From Tianweitania sp. UT-5YL-CI-8 (GTDB taxonomy: Bacteria; Pseudomonadota; Alphaproteobacteria; Rhizobiales; Rhizobiaceae), in assembly GCF_030010215.1 (NCBI RefSeq), contig NZ_JASCRR010000002.1, forward strand, positions 1-64,000: a stretch of DNA of 64,000 nucleotides, written 5' to 3'. Of the stretch, positions 52,552 to 63,373 are shown one piece after another (positions within the stretch are counted from its first letter, which is position 1; each line of letters opens with the position of its first letter). The translations under genes and the position numbers were made by a program. Under the pieces are notes generated by a model. It was not told the DNA's origin. It saw only the letters and a list, made by a program, of their open reading frames with translations, and ran no database searches.

Positions 52552-54246
52552 TTAGTTGCGGCCCTTGAGGGCAGCGCCGAGGATGTCGCCAAGCGAAGCG
52601 CCGGAGTCGGTCGAGCCGTACTGAGCGACTGCTTCCTTCTCTTCGGCGATTTCCAGCGCCTTGATCGAGACCTGCAGCTTGCGGGTCTTCTTGTCGAAGG
52701 CGATGACGCGCGCGTCTACCTTTTGGCCAACGGTGAAGCGCTCGGGGCGCTGCTCGTCGCGGTCACGTGACAGGTCGGAGCGCTTGACGAACGTCTCGAT
52801 GCCGTGATCGACCAGACGAACCTCGAGGCCACCATCCTTCACGCCGATGACTTCGCAGGTGACGACAGCGTTCTTGCGCAGTTCGCCGGAAGCGGCTGCG
52901 TCGGCAACGGTGTCGTTCTGCATCTGCTTGATGCCGAGCGAGATGCGTTCCTTGTCGATGTCGACGTCAAGCACCTGAGCCTTGACCACGTCGCCACGGT
53001 TGTACTCTTCGATGACCTGTTCGCCCGGACGGTTCCAGTCGAGGTCGGAGAGGTGAACCATGCCGTCCACGTCGCCTTCCAGGCCGATGAACAGACCGAA
53101 CTCGGTCTTGTTCTTGACCTCGCCCTCGACCTGGCTGCCAACGGGATGGCTGCGGGCAAACGCTTCCCATGGGTTCTCAAGCGTCTGCTTGAGGCCCAGC
53201 GAGATGCGGCGCTTCGCGGGATCGACTTCCAGGACGACGACGTCGACTTCCTGGGTGGTCGACAGAATCTTGCCGGGGTGCACGTTCTTCTTCGTCCAGG
53301 ACATTTCCGACACGTGGATCAGGCCTTCGATGCCCGGCTCCAGTTCGACGAACGCACCGTAGTCGGTGATGTTCGTGACCGTACCGGTGATCTTCTTGCC
53401 GATCGGGAATTTGGTCCCGATGTCGGACCACGGATCGCTCTCGAGCTGCTTCATGCCGAGCGAGATGCGGTGGGTTTCCTGGTTGATGCGGATGATCTGC
53501 ACCTTCACCGTCTGACCAATGTTGAGGATTTCGGTCGGATGGTTGACGCGGCGCCAGGCCATGTCGGTGACGTGCAGCAGGCCGTCAATGCCGCCGAGAT
53601 CAACGAACGCACCGTAATCGGTGATGTTCTTGACCACGCCTTCGACCACCTGACCCTCTTCGAGGTTCTGGACGATCTCGGAACGCTGCTCTGCGCGGCT
53701 CTCTTCGAGAACGGTGCGGCGCGATACAACGATGTTGCCGCGACGGCGATCCATCTTCAGGATCTCGAAGGGCTGCGGGTTGTGCATCAGCGGGGTGACG
53801 TCGCGGATCGGGCGGATGTCGACCTGCGAACGCGGCAGGAAGGCAACAGCGCCGTCCAGATCGACGGTGAAGCCGCCCTTGACCTGGTTGAAGATGACGC
53901 CTTCGACGCGCTCACCCTTGGTGAACTTCTCTTCGAGCTTGACCCAGCTTTCTTCGCGGCGAGCCTTCTCGCGCGACAGCATGGCTTCGCCCAGCGCGTT
54001 TTCGATGCGCTCGACATAGACCTCGACGGTGTCGCCGACCTTCATCTGGCCGTCCTTGGCCTTGGCGCCGAATTCCTTCAGCGGCACGCGGCCCTCGACC
54101 TTCAGGCCGACGTCGATGATGGCCATGTCTTTTTCAATGGCGGTGACGATACCCTTGACGACCTGGCCTTCGCCGGAATGACCGTCGGAAAACGACTCTT
54201 CGAGCAGGCTCGCGAAATCGTCGCGGGTGGGATTGGATTGGGACAT
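52552..54246 (-). CDS. rpsA: 30S ribosomal protein S1
   Basis: 564 residues from the ATG at 54246, with AGGAG seven bases upstream; residues further upstream are not family-like. Six S1 OB-fold repeats are seen, e.g. G-A-F-V-D-L-G-G-I-D-G-L-L-H-V-T-D-M, G-A-F-V-E-L-E-P-G-I-E-G-L-I-H-V-S-E-M. It helps mRNA bind to the 30S subunit. It forms the aroA-cmk-rpsA set with the genes upstream. Confidence 0.97.
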   Translation of the reverse strand: MSQSNPTRDDFASLLEESFSDGHSGEGQVVKGIVTAIEKDMAIIDVGLKVEGRVPLKEFGAKAKDGQMKVGDTVEVYVERIENALGEAMLSREKARREESWVKLEEKFTKGERVEGVIFNQVKGGFTVDLDGAVAFLPRSQVDIRPIRDVTPLMHNPQPFEILKMDRRRGNIVVSRRTVLEESRAEQRSEIVQNLEEGQVVEGVVKNITDYGAFVDLGGIDGLLHVTDMAWRRVNHPTEILNIGQTVKVQIIRINQETHRISLGMKQLESDPWSDIGTKFPIGKKITGTVTNITDYGAFVELEPGIEGLIHVSEMSWTKKNVHPGKILSTTQEVDVVVLEVDPAKRRISLGLKQTLENPWEAFARSHPVGSQVEGEVKNKTEFGLFIGLEGDVDGMVHLSDLDWNRPGEQVIEEYNRGDVVKAQVLDVDIDKERISLGIKQMQNDTVADAAASGELRKNAVVTCEVIGVKDGGLEVRLVDHGIETFVKRSDLSRDRDEQRPERFTVGQKVDARVIAFDKKTRKLQVSIKALEIAEEKEAVAQYGSTDSGASLGDILGAALKGRN

Positions 54247-54394
54247 ATGTTCTCCTGGAGAGCTTCGCATCGCGAAGCGGCGCCGTGGGTTCGTGTTGCG
54301 TTGGCCCGCCGTCTTTTCGGGATACCATCCCTCAACCGCCTCAGCGGCAGATCGGCGCAAGAAAAAGCTGGCAGGCCGGTTTGTGGGAAAACCC

Positions 54395-55051
54395 TTAGGG
54401 TCGACCCGGTGTTTTTCTGGCCATGGCATCGTCAATGATATTTTTGGCCGAGCGAAACGCCGCTTCTATAGACATTTCCGACGTATCGAGCAAGTGCGCG
54501 TCTTCGGCCGGCTTCAGCGGGCTGTCGGCACGGCCCATGTCGCGTTCGTCGCGTTTTTTGATGTCGCCGAGGATTTCGGAAAAATCGGCGTGTCCACCCC
54601 GTCCCTCAATGTCACGAAGGCGGCGCATCGCACGGACTTCCGCGCTTGCCGTGACATAGAGCTTCACATCCGCATCAGGGCAAACGACGGTGCCGATGTC
54701 GCGACCGTCGAGCACCGCACCCTGGTCGCGGCGGGCGAATTCGCGCTGCTTTTCCACCAGGATGCGCCGCACTTCGGGAATGACGGCAACGCGAGATGCC
54801 GCATCCGCAACCTCATGGGCGGACAGCACCTCGCGGTCGAGCGCAGCGAGATCGACAAGGCCAGCCGCTTCGATGGCGCGAGAATCGTCGTCGAGGGACC
54901 ACGCCTTGCTCAGCATCATCTGGGCGACCGCACGGTAGGTTAGGCCAGTATCGAGATGCGGCAGGTGGCAGTAATCGGCCAGCCGCCGTGCGAGCGTGCC
55001 CTTCCCCGAGGCCGCCGGGCCGTCAATGGCGATGATGAGGTTCGTTTTCAC
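54395..55051 (-). CDS. cmk: Cytidylate kinase
   Basis: 218 residues from a GTG at 55051 that overlaps the upstream gene's TGA (GTGA). P-loop G-P-A-A-S-G-K-G-T at about 11-19, and [10 protein letters not shown] and D-G-R-D-I-G-T-V-V match Cmk. It phosphorylates CMP and dCMP. Located between aroA and rpsA as in most Gram-negatives. Confidence 0.96.
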   Translation of the reverse strand: MKTNLIIAIDGPAASGKGTLARRLADYCHLPHLDTGLTYRAVAQMMLSKAWSLDDDSRAIEAAGLVDLAALDREVLSAHEVADAASRVAVIPEVRRILVEKQREFARRDQGAVLDGRDIGTVVCPDADVKLYVTASAEVRAMRRLRDIEGRGGHADFSEILGDIKKRDERDMGRADSPLKPAEDAHLLDTSEMSIEAAFRSAKNIIDDAMARKTPGRP

Positions 55052-55437
55052 AGCCGCTCTTTCCGGTTGCGCGCGATAATCGCCCCGACGAAATAGCCGG
55101 CAATCATCCCGACGCAGGGTGGGAGCCAGAGAAACAGCCACGGCCCCCATTCGCTTTCATATTCTTGAACGGTGGCAGTGGCGACGCCGATGTCGAGATG
55201 TTCGACATTGAGCCGGCCGATGCCGCTGACAAAATAGTACGCTATCAGCAAAAGCGGCAGGATCGCCAGCCAGACCGTAGCGGCCCTTCCCGGCCATCCC
55301 CGGGGCCTGCCGTTGACCTCCAGCATGGCGCTGGCATAACTCGTCCTTCCCGACCAGATCAGAAATGGGAAGCCGAGCATGACATAAAGAGCGCAGGTGG
55401 TTCCTGCGGCCGCCAGGGTATCGACGAGGTTTCCCAT
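55048..55437 (-). CDS. Membrane protein of unknown function
   Basis: 129 residues from the ATG at 55437. Three predicted membrane segments ([29 protein letters not shown] and [16 protein letters not shown]). It is not recognised. It lies between aroA and cmk, 2 bp after aroA's stop side and overlapping cmk by 4 bp, so it is co-transcribed. Confidence 0.75.
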   Translation of the reverse strand: MGNLVDTLAAAGTTCALYVMLGFPFLIWSGRTSYASAMLEVNGRPRGWPGRAATVWLAILPLLLIAYYFVSGIGRLNVEHLDIGVATATVQEYESEWGPWLFLWLPPCVGMIAGYFVGAIIARNRKERL

Positions 55438-55439
55438 GC

Positions 55440-56810
<1,371 letters not shown>

Positions 56811-56992
56811 TCAGGGGTGGCCGCAGCGCAGCCGGGAGTTCGGGATTGCGGCAGCGTCGTAGCATTGATCGGCTCGTGGGTCATCCCCCGATGCATCGCC
56901 GGGAGACCGGCTTGTAAAGCTTTGGCTTTTGCCTTTGACAGAGCCTTGTTCTGTGGTTAAGGGGACCAAACTTTTCACGATAGAGGCATGCC

Positions 56993-57370
56993 ATGGCGAA
57001 GACCGAACTTGGCACGAAACGCATCGACCCGGAAACGGGCCGCAAATTTTATGACCTGAACAAGGACCCGATTGTCTCGCCTTACACGGGCAAGACCTAT
57101 CCGCGTTCCTATTTCGACGACACTAAGGCCTCGAAGGTCGAGGAAGAGGAAGTCGACGAGAAGGAAGAGGAGGAAGAGGCCGCCGAAGTCGTGTCCCTTG
57201 AGGATGCCGACGAGGAAGCCAAGGGCACCGATCTGCCGGATCTGGGCGACGATGACGACGATGTCGACCTGGGCGACGACGATGACGACACCTTCCTCGC
57301 CGAAGAAGAGGAAGAGGATGACGATGTGGCCGATATGATCGGCGTCGGCGACGACGACGACGATAGTTGA
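56993..57370 (+). CDS. TIGR02300 family protein (FYDLN acid domain)
   Basis: 125 residues. The N-terminal half has the name motif K-F-Y-D-L-N-K-D-P-I-V-S-P with Y-T-G-K-T-Y-P-R-S-Y-F. The C-terminal half is nearly all Asp and Glu. The family is alphaproteobacterial and its function is not known. It diverges from aroA, with 194 bp between. The acidic tail could bind metal or basic proteins, by inference. Confidence 0.92.
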   Translation: MAKTELGTKRIDPETGRKFYDLNKDPIVSPYTGKTYPRSYFDDTKASKVEEEEVDEKEEEEEAAEVVSLEDADEEAKGTDLPDLGDDDDDVDLGDDDDDTFLAEEEEEDDDVADMIGVGDDDDDS

Positions 57371-57515
57371 GCCTTTCGAGAACAATCTTGAGAAAAGCCG
57401 TTTTGAAGGCTTGATCTTGGAATGAGGCGGCGCTAGAAGCCGCCTCACAAACGGCGCGGAAGACACATTCGCGCCGACCTCTTCGCCGGAAACGGCGCTG
57501 GCGCAAGCCGGGTGT

Positions 57516-57591
<76 letters not shown>

Positions 57592-58244
57592 ATTCCACGC
57601 GGTCATTCTTGGCCTTTTCCGAGATAACCAAATTCCGTCGACCTTTCCGTAGGTTACAGGACGTCTAGCGTATCCAGTTGGCGGATATATGGAATCTTCG
57701 GGCTGTCCGTGGCATATTTGCCGAGACCGTCTCAGTGAGGGTGTTTTCCCAGCCAACACGATTCCGACGATCATGGTATCTTGTGTTGGCATGCTGCCGG
57801 AGTTGATGCACAAACCCTGCCGCGGGTCGCATGACTGGTAGGCCGACTAAGCGTCAAAGGCCGAGGCGCGAAATCCCAAGCCGAGTACTCAGATGATTGT
57901 CCGGGAGCCGTCTTACCGAAATCAACCTCTATGGGAGGACGTCACGACTGCCACCGTGGTTGCACTCTCGTCCGTCAGGCTGCGGGAGTTGTAGTTCGTG
58001 GCACCCAGATGCGGGTTCGGCTGACCCGTTGAAAGTGGGCGAGCCGCCAAGCTCGGAAATCAGTTGCACGAAGCTGGCGTGGAGTTGGCGACCGTCATCG
58101 GCCCGAAGTCGACCAATTTCCCGAGACCCGCACCGGAGGTGCCCACGGAACTGTGCTGCCTACACCGAGCGGTAGTCCACCTTAAGATACCGTCGCAGTG
58201 GATGACTTAATAACGGACGGTCCTTAATCACAATTGTCGGAATC
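57592..58244. other. Region of about 650 bp without a recognisable gene
   Basis: Only short conflicting open frames are present, e.g. 57897-58175 plus. No known motif, tRNA end repeat or transposase tail was found. It follows a tRNA gene, so old insertion debris is possible but not shown. Confidence 0.4.
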
Positions 58245-59231
58245 TCAAAAGAATGCAGCGACGTCGTGTGATACGTAGGGTTCCTCTAGCAGTGCGATTT
58301 CCTCGTGGTCCAGCCTCACGTCCAATGCAGCCAAGGCATCATTAAGATGATTCAACTTGGTTGCGCCGACAACCGGTGCAACGACGGGCTTCTTTTGCAG
58401 CACCCAGGCCAAAGCCACCTGAGCATAAGGCAGTCCCCTCTTCTCAGCGATAACGCCCACCGCCTCGATCACTTTCCGATCAGCCGTAATGGTGTTCTTG
58501 AAAAGACCGTGTCCGTATGCGTCTTGAGCATCACGGGCTGAAACCAGCGTGTCACTTGGCGCACGCGACAGCCGTCCCCTGGCCAGCGGGCTCCAGGGAA
58601 GCACCCCAATGGCCCGGTCTTCACAGAGCGGCAGCATTTCCCGCTCTTCCTCCCGATATAAAAGGTTCAGCTGGTTCTGCATGGTGACAAACGCAGTCCA
58701 TCCGTTTTCTCTCGCGACATACAAGGCCTTGCTGAACTGCCAGGCGAACATGGATGAGGCGCCAACATACCGGGCTTTTCCTGATTTCACGACATCATGA
58801 AGCGCTTCCACCGTTTCCTCGATTGGCGTGGTATAATCCCACCGATGGGTTTGGTAGAGGTCGATATAGTCGGTGCCGAGACGTTTCAGACTAGCGTCTA
58901 TTTCCGCCATGATTGCCTTACGCGACAGACCCGTGCCATTGGGTCCCGGATGCATCGGCAGACCGACCTTGGTGGCAATCACAACATCATCGCGCCGCGC
59001 GAAATCCCTGACCGCCCGTCCGAGAATCTCCTCGCTGACGCCAAAGGAATAGGTATTAGCAGTGTCGAAGAAATTAATGCCGGCTTCCAGCGCCTTTTTG
59101 ATGAAAGGACGGGATTCCTCCTCTGACAGGGACCAGGTCTGCGGACCAACACCAGGCGTTCCGTAGGCAAGACACCCCAGACAGAGGCGCGAGACCCGAA
59201 GGCCCGTATTTCCCAAGCGAGTATAGTCCAT
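58245..59231 (-). CDS. Aldo/keto reductase
   Basis: 328 residues, a TIM-barrel NADPH oxidoreductase. The catalytic tetrad is visible: Asp in F-F-D-T-A-N-T-Y, Tyr in that motif, Lys in I-A-T-K-V-G, His in Y-Q-T-H-R-W-D. It starts M-D-Y-T-R-L-G-N-T-G-L-R-V-S and has the C-terminal V-A-L-A-W-V-L-Q-K-K. It precedes the ABC transporter cluster on the same strand. Substrate unknown. Confidence 0.93.
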   Translation of the reverse strand: MDYTRLGNTGLRVSRLCLGCLAYGTPGVGPQTWSLSEEESRPFIKKALEAGINFFDTANTYSFGVSEEILGRAVRDFARRDDVVIATKVGLPMHPGPNGTGLSRKAIMAEIDASLKRLGTDYIDLYQTHRWDYTTPIEETVEALHDVVKSGKARYVGASSMFAWQFSKALYVARENGWTAFVTMQNQLNLLYREEEREMLPLCEDRAIGVLPWSPLARGRLSRAPSDTLVSARDAQDAYGHGLFKNTITADRKVIEAVGVIAEKRGLPYAQVALAWVLQKKPVVAPVVGATKLNHLNDALAALDVRLDHEEIALLEEPYVSHDVAAFF

Positions 59232-59369
59232 ATCGAGCTCCTTTGTTCGCTTTCAGAAGCCGCCACATCGAGCGCTTGGTCTTAGTTCCGGCGAAGCCGG
59301 AACGGGCACGCCTAAGGTGAGTGTCAAGCTCAATATCGCGGATGCTGGGTAGACCCATGCAGCAAACTG

Positions 59370-60158
59370 CTAGTGATTGAGGATCTGTCCGAGGAAGTTG
59401 CGCGTACGCTCGTTTTTCGGCTGGGAGAAGAAAAACTCCGGCTCTGCCTCCTCGATGATCTCGCCGGCATCCATGAAGATCACCCTGTCCGCTACACTCC
59501 GGGCAAAGCCCATTTCATGCGTGACGCACAGCATCGTCATGCCCTCCTGGGCCAGGCTTACCATAGTATCGAGGACCTCCTTGACCATCTCGGGATCTAG
59601 AGCCGAGGTCGGTTCGTCAAACAGCATGATTTTTGGCGTCATGCAAAGTGCCCGCGCAATTGCCACGCGTTGTTGCTGCCCGCCGGAAAGCTGTGCCGGA
59701 TATTTGCTCGCCTGATCCGGAATGCGCACCCGCTCGAGATATTTCATGGCGATGGCCTGCGCCTCCTTTTTCGAGGCGCCGCGCACGCGCAGAGGCGCCA
59801 ACATGCAGTTCTGAAGTACAGTCAGGTGAGGAAACAGATTGAACTGTTGGAACACCATGCCCACCTCCGCCCGCACGGCATTGACGTTCTGCATGCCTTC
59901 GCCAAGAGAAATACCGTCAACGACGATACTTCCGGATTCGAACTGTTCGATTCGGTTGACGCAGCGGATCAACGTAGACTTTCCCGAACCAGACGGTCCG
60001 CAAATCACGATACGCTCTCCCCTGCGAACAGTAAGATTGACGTTCTTGAGTGCATGAAAGGCGGCGTAATATTTTTGAAGGTTGTCGATCTGAATGATGG
60101 GATCAGCGGCAGCGTCCATCGACGCTGTCGTATGTTGCATCTCTGCGGTCGTGGCCAT
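59370..60158 (-). CDS. Amino-acid-type ABC transporter ATP-binding protein
   Basis: 262 residues from the ATG at 60158. Walker [11 protein letters not shown]-loop F-Q-Q-F-N-L-F, signature L-S-G-G-Q-Q-Q-R, Walker [10 protein letters not shown]-loop V-T-H-E-M-G-F-A. It is of the GlnQ/HisP group. The extra N-terminal 20 residues (T-T-A-E-M-Q-H-T-T) are unusual. It powers uptake with the binding protein and two permeases downstream in position. Confidence 0.95.
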   Translation of the reverse strand: MATTAEMQHTTASMDAAADPIIQIDNLQKYYAAFHALKNVNLTVRRGERIVICGPSGSGKSTLIRCVNRIEQFESGSIVVDGISLGEGMQNVNAVRAEVGMVFQQFNLFPHLTVLQNCMLAPLRVRGASKKEAQAIAMKYLERVRIPDQASKYPAQLSGGQQQRVAIARALCMTPKIMLFDEPTSALDPEMVKEVLDTMVSLAQEGMTMLCVTHEMGFARSVADRVIFMDAGEIIEEAEPEFFFSQPKNERTRNFLGQILNH

Positions 60159-60210
60159 GCTCTCTCCTGCCGAGTAGACCGGACCGGCAACTGCCGGTCC
60201 GGTAGAGTTC

Positions 60211-61065
60211 CTATTTGGTGATTTCGACTGGCAGCGGAGCCTCACCTTCGCCAGTGGTCGGCATGTTCGCGACCATGTCCTTACCGATCCACTGCTTGTA
60301 CAGCTTCTGCAGTTCACCATTTTCGAGCTGCTTTGCGATGAACGAGTTGAGGTAGTCGGCAAATTCCCGCGAGTCCTGACGCACCGCCACGCCGTTGAAG
60401 ACACGATTGAGCACGAACTTCTGATCGAATTTACCGGCTCCAGCGACTTTTTCGATGTTGCCCATCTGGGTGAACGCGGCACCGATGATGTCTACCTGTC
60501 CTGAAATCAGCGCCTGAACCGTCGACGCGTCGTCATCGAAACGCTGGATTGTTGCGCCGGAATTGGCTGCCGTAACTGCCTTGTCCTGGGGCGTACCGCG
60601 CGGGACGCCGACACGGGCTCCGTTAAGGTCCTGCCACCCCGTTGCTTTTAGATCGGCTCTGCCGATGAACACATTGTCATTATTGCAATAGGGGCGAGAG
60701 AACAAAACCACCTTCTGACGATCTGGGAAGATGCCCATCACCGCCGCCAGCATGTCGACCTGACCCGTCTGCAATGTCGCGATACGGTTGGCGGGTGTCA
60801 CGGGCACGAACTCGACTTCGACCCCGAGGTCCTTGGCCACGGAACGCACGAAATCGATGTCGAACCCCGTCAGCGTACCGGAACCGTCAGTGTAACCCCA
60901 CGGAACTTGGGCGACCTGAACACCGGCTTTTAGAACCTTACGGTCCTTGATCTCCTGAACGCTTTCCCCGGCCGCAGCGGACGCCAGGAGAGGCAACGCA
61001 ACCAGACCACCGACGGCAGCCAGCACGATACGCCGGCTGATGCCTCTTTTAATATCTGTTTTCAT
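60211..61065 (-). CDS. Extracellular solute-binding protein, family 3
   Basis: 284 residues with a signal peptide of about 32 residues including a twin-arginine-like S-R-R-I-V-L-A-A. Binding-protein motifs [10 protein letters not shown] and V-D-M-L-A-A-V-M-G match family 3 (polar amino acids and opines). The ligand is not identified. Confidence 0.93.
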   Translation of the reverse strand: MKTDIKRGISRRIVLAAVGGLVALPLLASAAAGESVQEIKDRKVLKAGVQVAQVPWGYTDGSGTLTGFDIDFVRSVAKDLGVEVEFVPVTPANRIATLQTGQVDMLAAVMGIFPDRQKVVLFSRPYCNNDNVFIGRADLKATGWQDLNGARVGVPRGTPQDKAVTAANSGATIQRFDDDASTVQALISGQVDIIGAAFTQMGNIEKVAGAGKFDQKFVLNRVFNGVAVRQDSREFADYLNSFIAKQLENGELQKLYKQWIGKDMVANMPTTGEGEAPLPVEITK

Positions 61066-61111
61066 GGGTATTTCTCCTCCAGAAGCGGCCGTTGCCGCGT
61101 TTAAGTAAACG

Positions 61112-61762
61112 TCAGGTTTTCAGGGCGAGGCGGCGCTCGTAATAGGCGCTGACCCGCGAGAGCGGAAAGCAGATCGCAAAGTAGCAGGCGCCCGCCAATC
61201 CGTAGGCGAGAAGCGGTTTGTAGGTCGTGCTCGCGACAATCTGCGCACTGCGCGACAGCTCGACAAAACCAATGATGGCGGCGAGCGACGTTCCCTTGAT
61301 GAGTTGCACCGAAAACCCGACGGTTGGTGCGAAAGACAGCTTGATGGCCTGGGGCAACACCACGTCCCGCATCCTGCTGACATAGCCAAGGCCCAGCGCG
61401 GAAGCTGCCTCATTCTGCCCTTTCGGCACTGCCTGGATGCCGCCCCGCCAAATTTCGCCCAGGAAGGCGCTGGCATGAAACGTCAATCCAATCGCAACCG
61501 CCGTCCAGGCGCTGACATGTATGCCGAAAACCGGCAGACCGTAGTAGACTAGGAACAATTGCATCAGCATGGGCGTGCCTTGGAAAAAGTCGATATAGGC
61601 AGCGGCAATGATGCGAAGCCATTTCCAAGCTGAACTCCGGGCCAGCGCAACCGCTGTGCCGAATACCCCGCCCCCGATGAAGGCGACGGCCGCCAAAGCC
61701 AGGGTCGTTCCCATCCCCTGGATGATGGACAGGACTTCGAACCAACCGAAATCTCTAATCAT
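61112..61762 (-). CDS. Amino-acid ABC transporter permease
   Basis: 216 residues, about five membrane helices, with F-L-G-E-I-W-R-G-G-I-Q-A-V and the EAA motif (N-E-A-A-S-A-L-G-L) typical of HisMQ-type permeases. It sits 9 bp after the second permease. Confidence 0.93.
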   Translation of the reverse strand: MIRDFGWFEVLSIIQGMGTTLALAAVAFIGGGVFGTAVALARSSAWKWLRIIAAAYIDFFQGTPMLMQLFLVYYGLPVFGIHVSAWTAVAIGLTFHASAFLGEIWRGGIQAVPKGQNEAASALGLGYVSRMRDVVLPQAIKLSFAPTVGFSVQLIKGTSLAAIIGFVELSRSAQIVASTTYKPLLAYGLAGACYFAICFPLSRVSAYYERRLALKT

Positions 61763-61771
61763 CCTGCTGCC

Positions 61772-62440
61772 TCACTTGATCGGATAGGAAAAGAACACAC
61801 GATCGATCCCTTTGAAGATCGTGGAGAAGATCGTTGCGAGTACGAGATAGAGCAGCGTCACGACGATGTAGATTTCAAAGCTACGGAACAGGTCGCTGTC
61901 GATCAGCTGAGCGGTTGACGTCAGTTCCTCCGCAGAGATCGACGACACGATGCTGGTCGTCAGCAGGGCAAGGATGAATTGTCCTGACAGAGCGGGATAA
62001 ATCACACGCAGCGCCGGCTTCAAAATGATGTACCGGAAGACCTGCAATGGGGTCAGTCCGAGGGCGGCGCCCGCCTCGAATTGACCACGAGGAATTGCGT
62101 CCACGCCTCCACGGATAATTTCCGCCGAGAACGCCCCGCAATTCAGGCTGAGCGCGATGAACGCGGCCGTCCATGGTGTGAAGCTGATTCCAACGGTGGG
62201 CAAGCCGAAAAAAATGAAAAAAACTTGCACCAGGAATGGGGTGTTGCGGATAATCTCGATGTAGGACAGGGCGATTGCCCGAAGAACTTTTACACCGCTT
62301 CTGCGCGCCAGCACGGTGATGATACCGATGATGAACCCGCAGACGACGGCTGTGCTCGCCAACCACAGTGTGAGGAGGCAGGCGTACAGCAATTGCGGCC
62401 AGTATGGGAGAAGCGTCCCGAAATCGAAGGTGTAGGTCAC
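61772..62440 (-). CDS. Amino-acid ABC transporter permease
   Basis: 222 residues with HisMQ-type helices and the EAA motif F-E-A-G-A-A-L-G-L. The start (ATG 62440) overlaps the end of the shikimate dehydrogenase-like gene by four bases, so both belong to one operon. Confidence 0.93.
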   Translation of the reverse strand: MTYTFDFGTLLPYWPQLLYACLLTLWLASTAVVCGFIIGIITVLARRSGVKVLRAIALSYIEIIRNTPFLVQVFFIFFGLPTVGISFTPWTAAFIALSLNCGAFSAEIIRGGVDAIPRGQFEAGAALGLTPLQVFRYIILKPALRVIYPALSGQFILALLTTSIVSSISAEELTSTAQLIDSDLFRSFEIYIVVTLLYLVLATIFSTIFKGIDRVFFSYPIK

Positions 62441-63309
62441 TGCCGAAGTCTCCCTTGCGATATTGCTTCGATGAGACCACTTGGGCCCGCGGCATCGGGA
62501 ATACGAAAAAACTTTCGGTAAAGTTCAATCTGCGGCGCAAGCATTCCGAACCCGGACTGCGTGCGAAAACCCCTCGCGCGTGCCTCTTTGAGAAGACGCG
62601 TCTCGACTGGCTTCATGACGATTTCGGCAACGACAGCATCGGGATTCAGGCCATCGAGCTTAAACGGGAGCGGATCTGTTTCGGAAAGCCCCATCGGCGT
62701 GGCGTTGACGACGATGTCGGCGTCCAGATGACTGCTCACCGAACCGACAGTAGCCCTGCCCTGCCATCGGCGCTCCAGACGATCGCAAAGCTCTTCGGCG
62801 CGCAGCGGAATCACGTCGAACACCCGAAGGCTCGCCGCGCCTACGTCCAGGAGCGCAGCTGCAATGGAGGAGCCTGCTCCGCCAGTACCATAGATCGAGA
62901 CAACCCTGCCCGCGACGGAATACCCGGCGTCGATCATGCCCGTAACAAAACCAATTCCATCGAAATTCTCAGCGGTCCAACCGCCATCCTGTTCACGGCG
63001 CAACGCATTGGCACAACCAGCCGCCTCGGCTATTGCGCTTACGTTGTCCGCGTGCGCCGGCACGTCGAATTTGTGAGGAATCGTAGCCAGCAAGCCATCG
63101 AAATTCCCGACGGCCTTCAAAGACTCGATAAGCCCGTTGACAGCCCGAGCCGATATTTGAAACGGGACCATCACAGCATTGCTTCCCGCTCTCGCGAACA
63201 CCTCATTCATCAGATGTGGCGCCTGCACCTGAAACACCGGATCCCCAATCGTGGCAAACACCCGGGTCGCGCCGTTTGGGCTCGGTATCATCGGCAGCGT
63301 CATTCCCAT
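62437..63309 (-). CDS. Shikimate dehydrogenase-like protein
   Basis: 290 residues from the ATG at 63309 (ATG 63303 also possible, with GGAAAG before). The shikimate-binding part has P-H-K and the NADP part has G-T-G-G-A-G-S-S-I-A and N-A-T-P-M-G-L. Being inside an ABC transporter/CoA-transferase operon suggests catabolism of quinate- or shikimate-like acids rather than biosynthesis; that is inference. Confidence 0.9.
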   Translation of the reverse strand: MGMTLPMIPSPNGATRVFATIGDPVFQVQAPHLMNEVFARAGSNAVMVPFQISARAVNGLIESLKAVGNFDGLLATIPHKFDVPAHADNVSAIAEAAGCANALRREQDGGWTAENFDGIGFVTGMIDAGYSVAGRVVSIYGTGGAGSSIAAALLDVGAASLRVFDVIPLRAEELCDRLERRWQGRATVGSVSSHLDADIVVNATPMGLSETDPLPFKLDGLNPDAVVAEIVMKPVETRLLKEARARGFRTQSGFGMLAPQIELYRKFFRIPDAAGPSGLIEAISQGRLRQ

Positions 63310-63373
63310 GTCTTTCCAATTATTCGGGCGCGGCAGACCAAGCAAAACGCCTGTCCCGGTCCCAAACCAAGTT

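Noticed and set aside
52804-54438. Plus-strand open frame of 544 codons opposite rpsA
   Set aside because: Asp/Leu-rich complement of the S1 repeats. rpsA is certain on the other strand.
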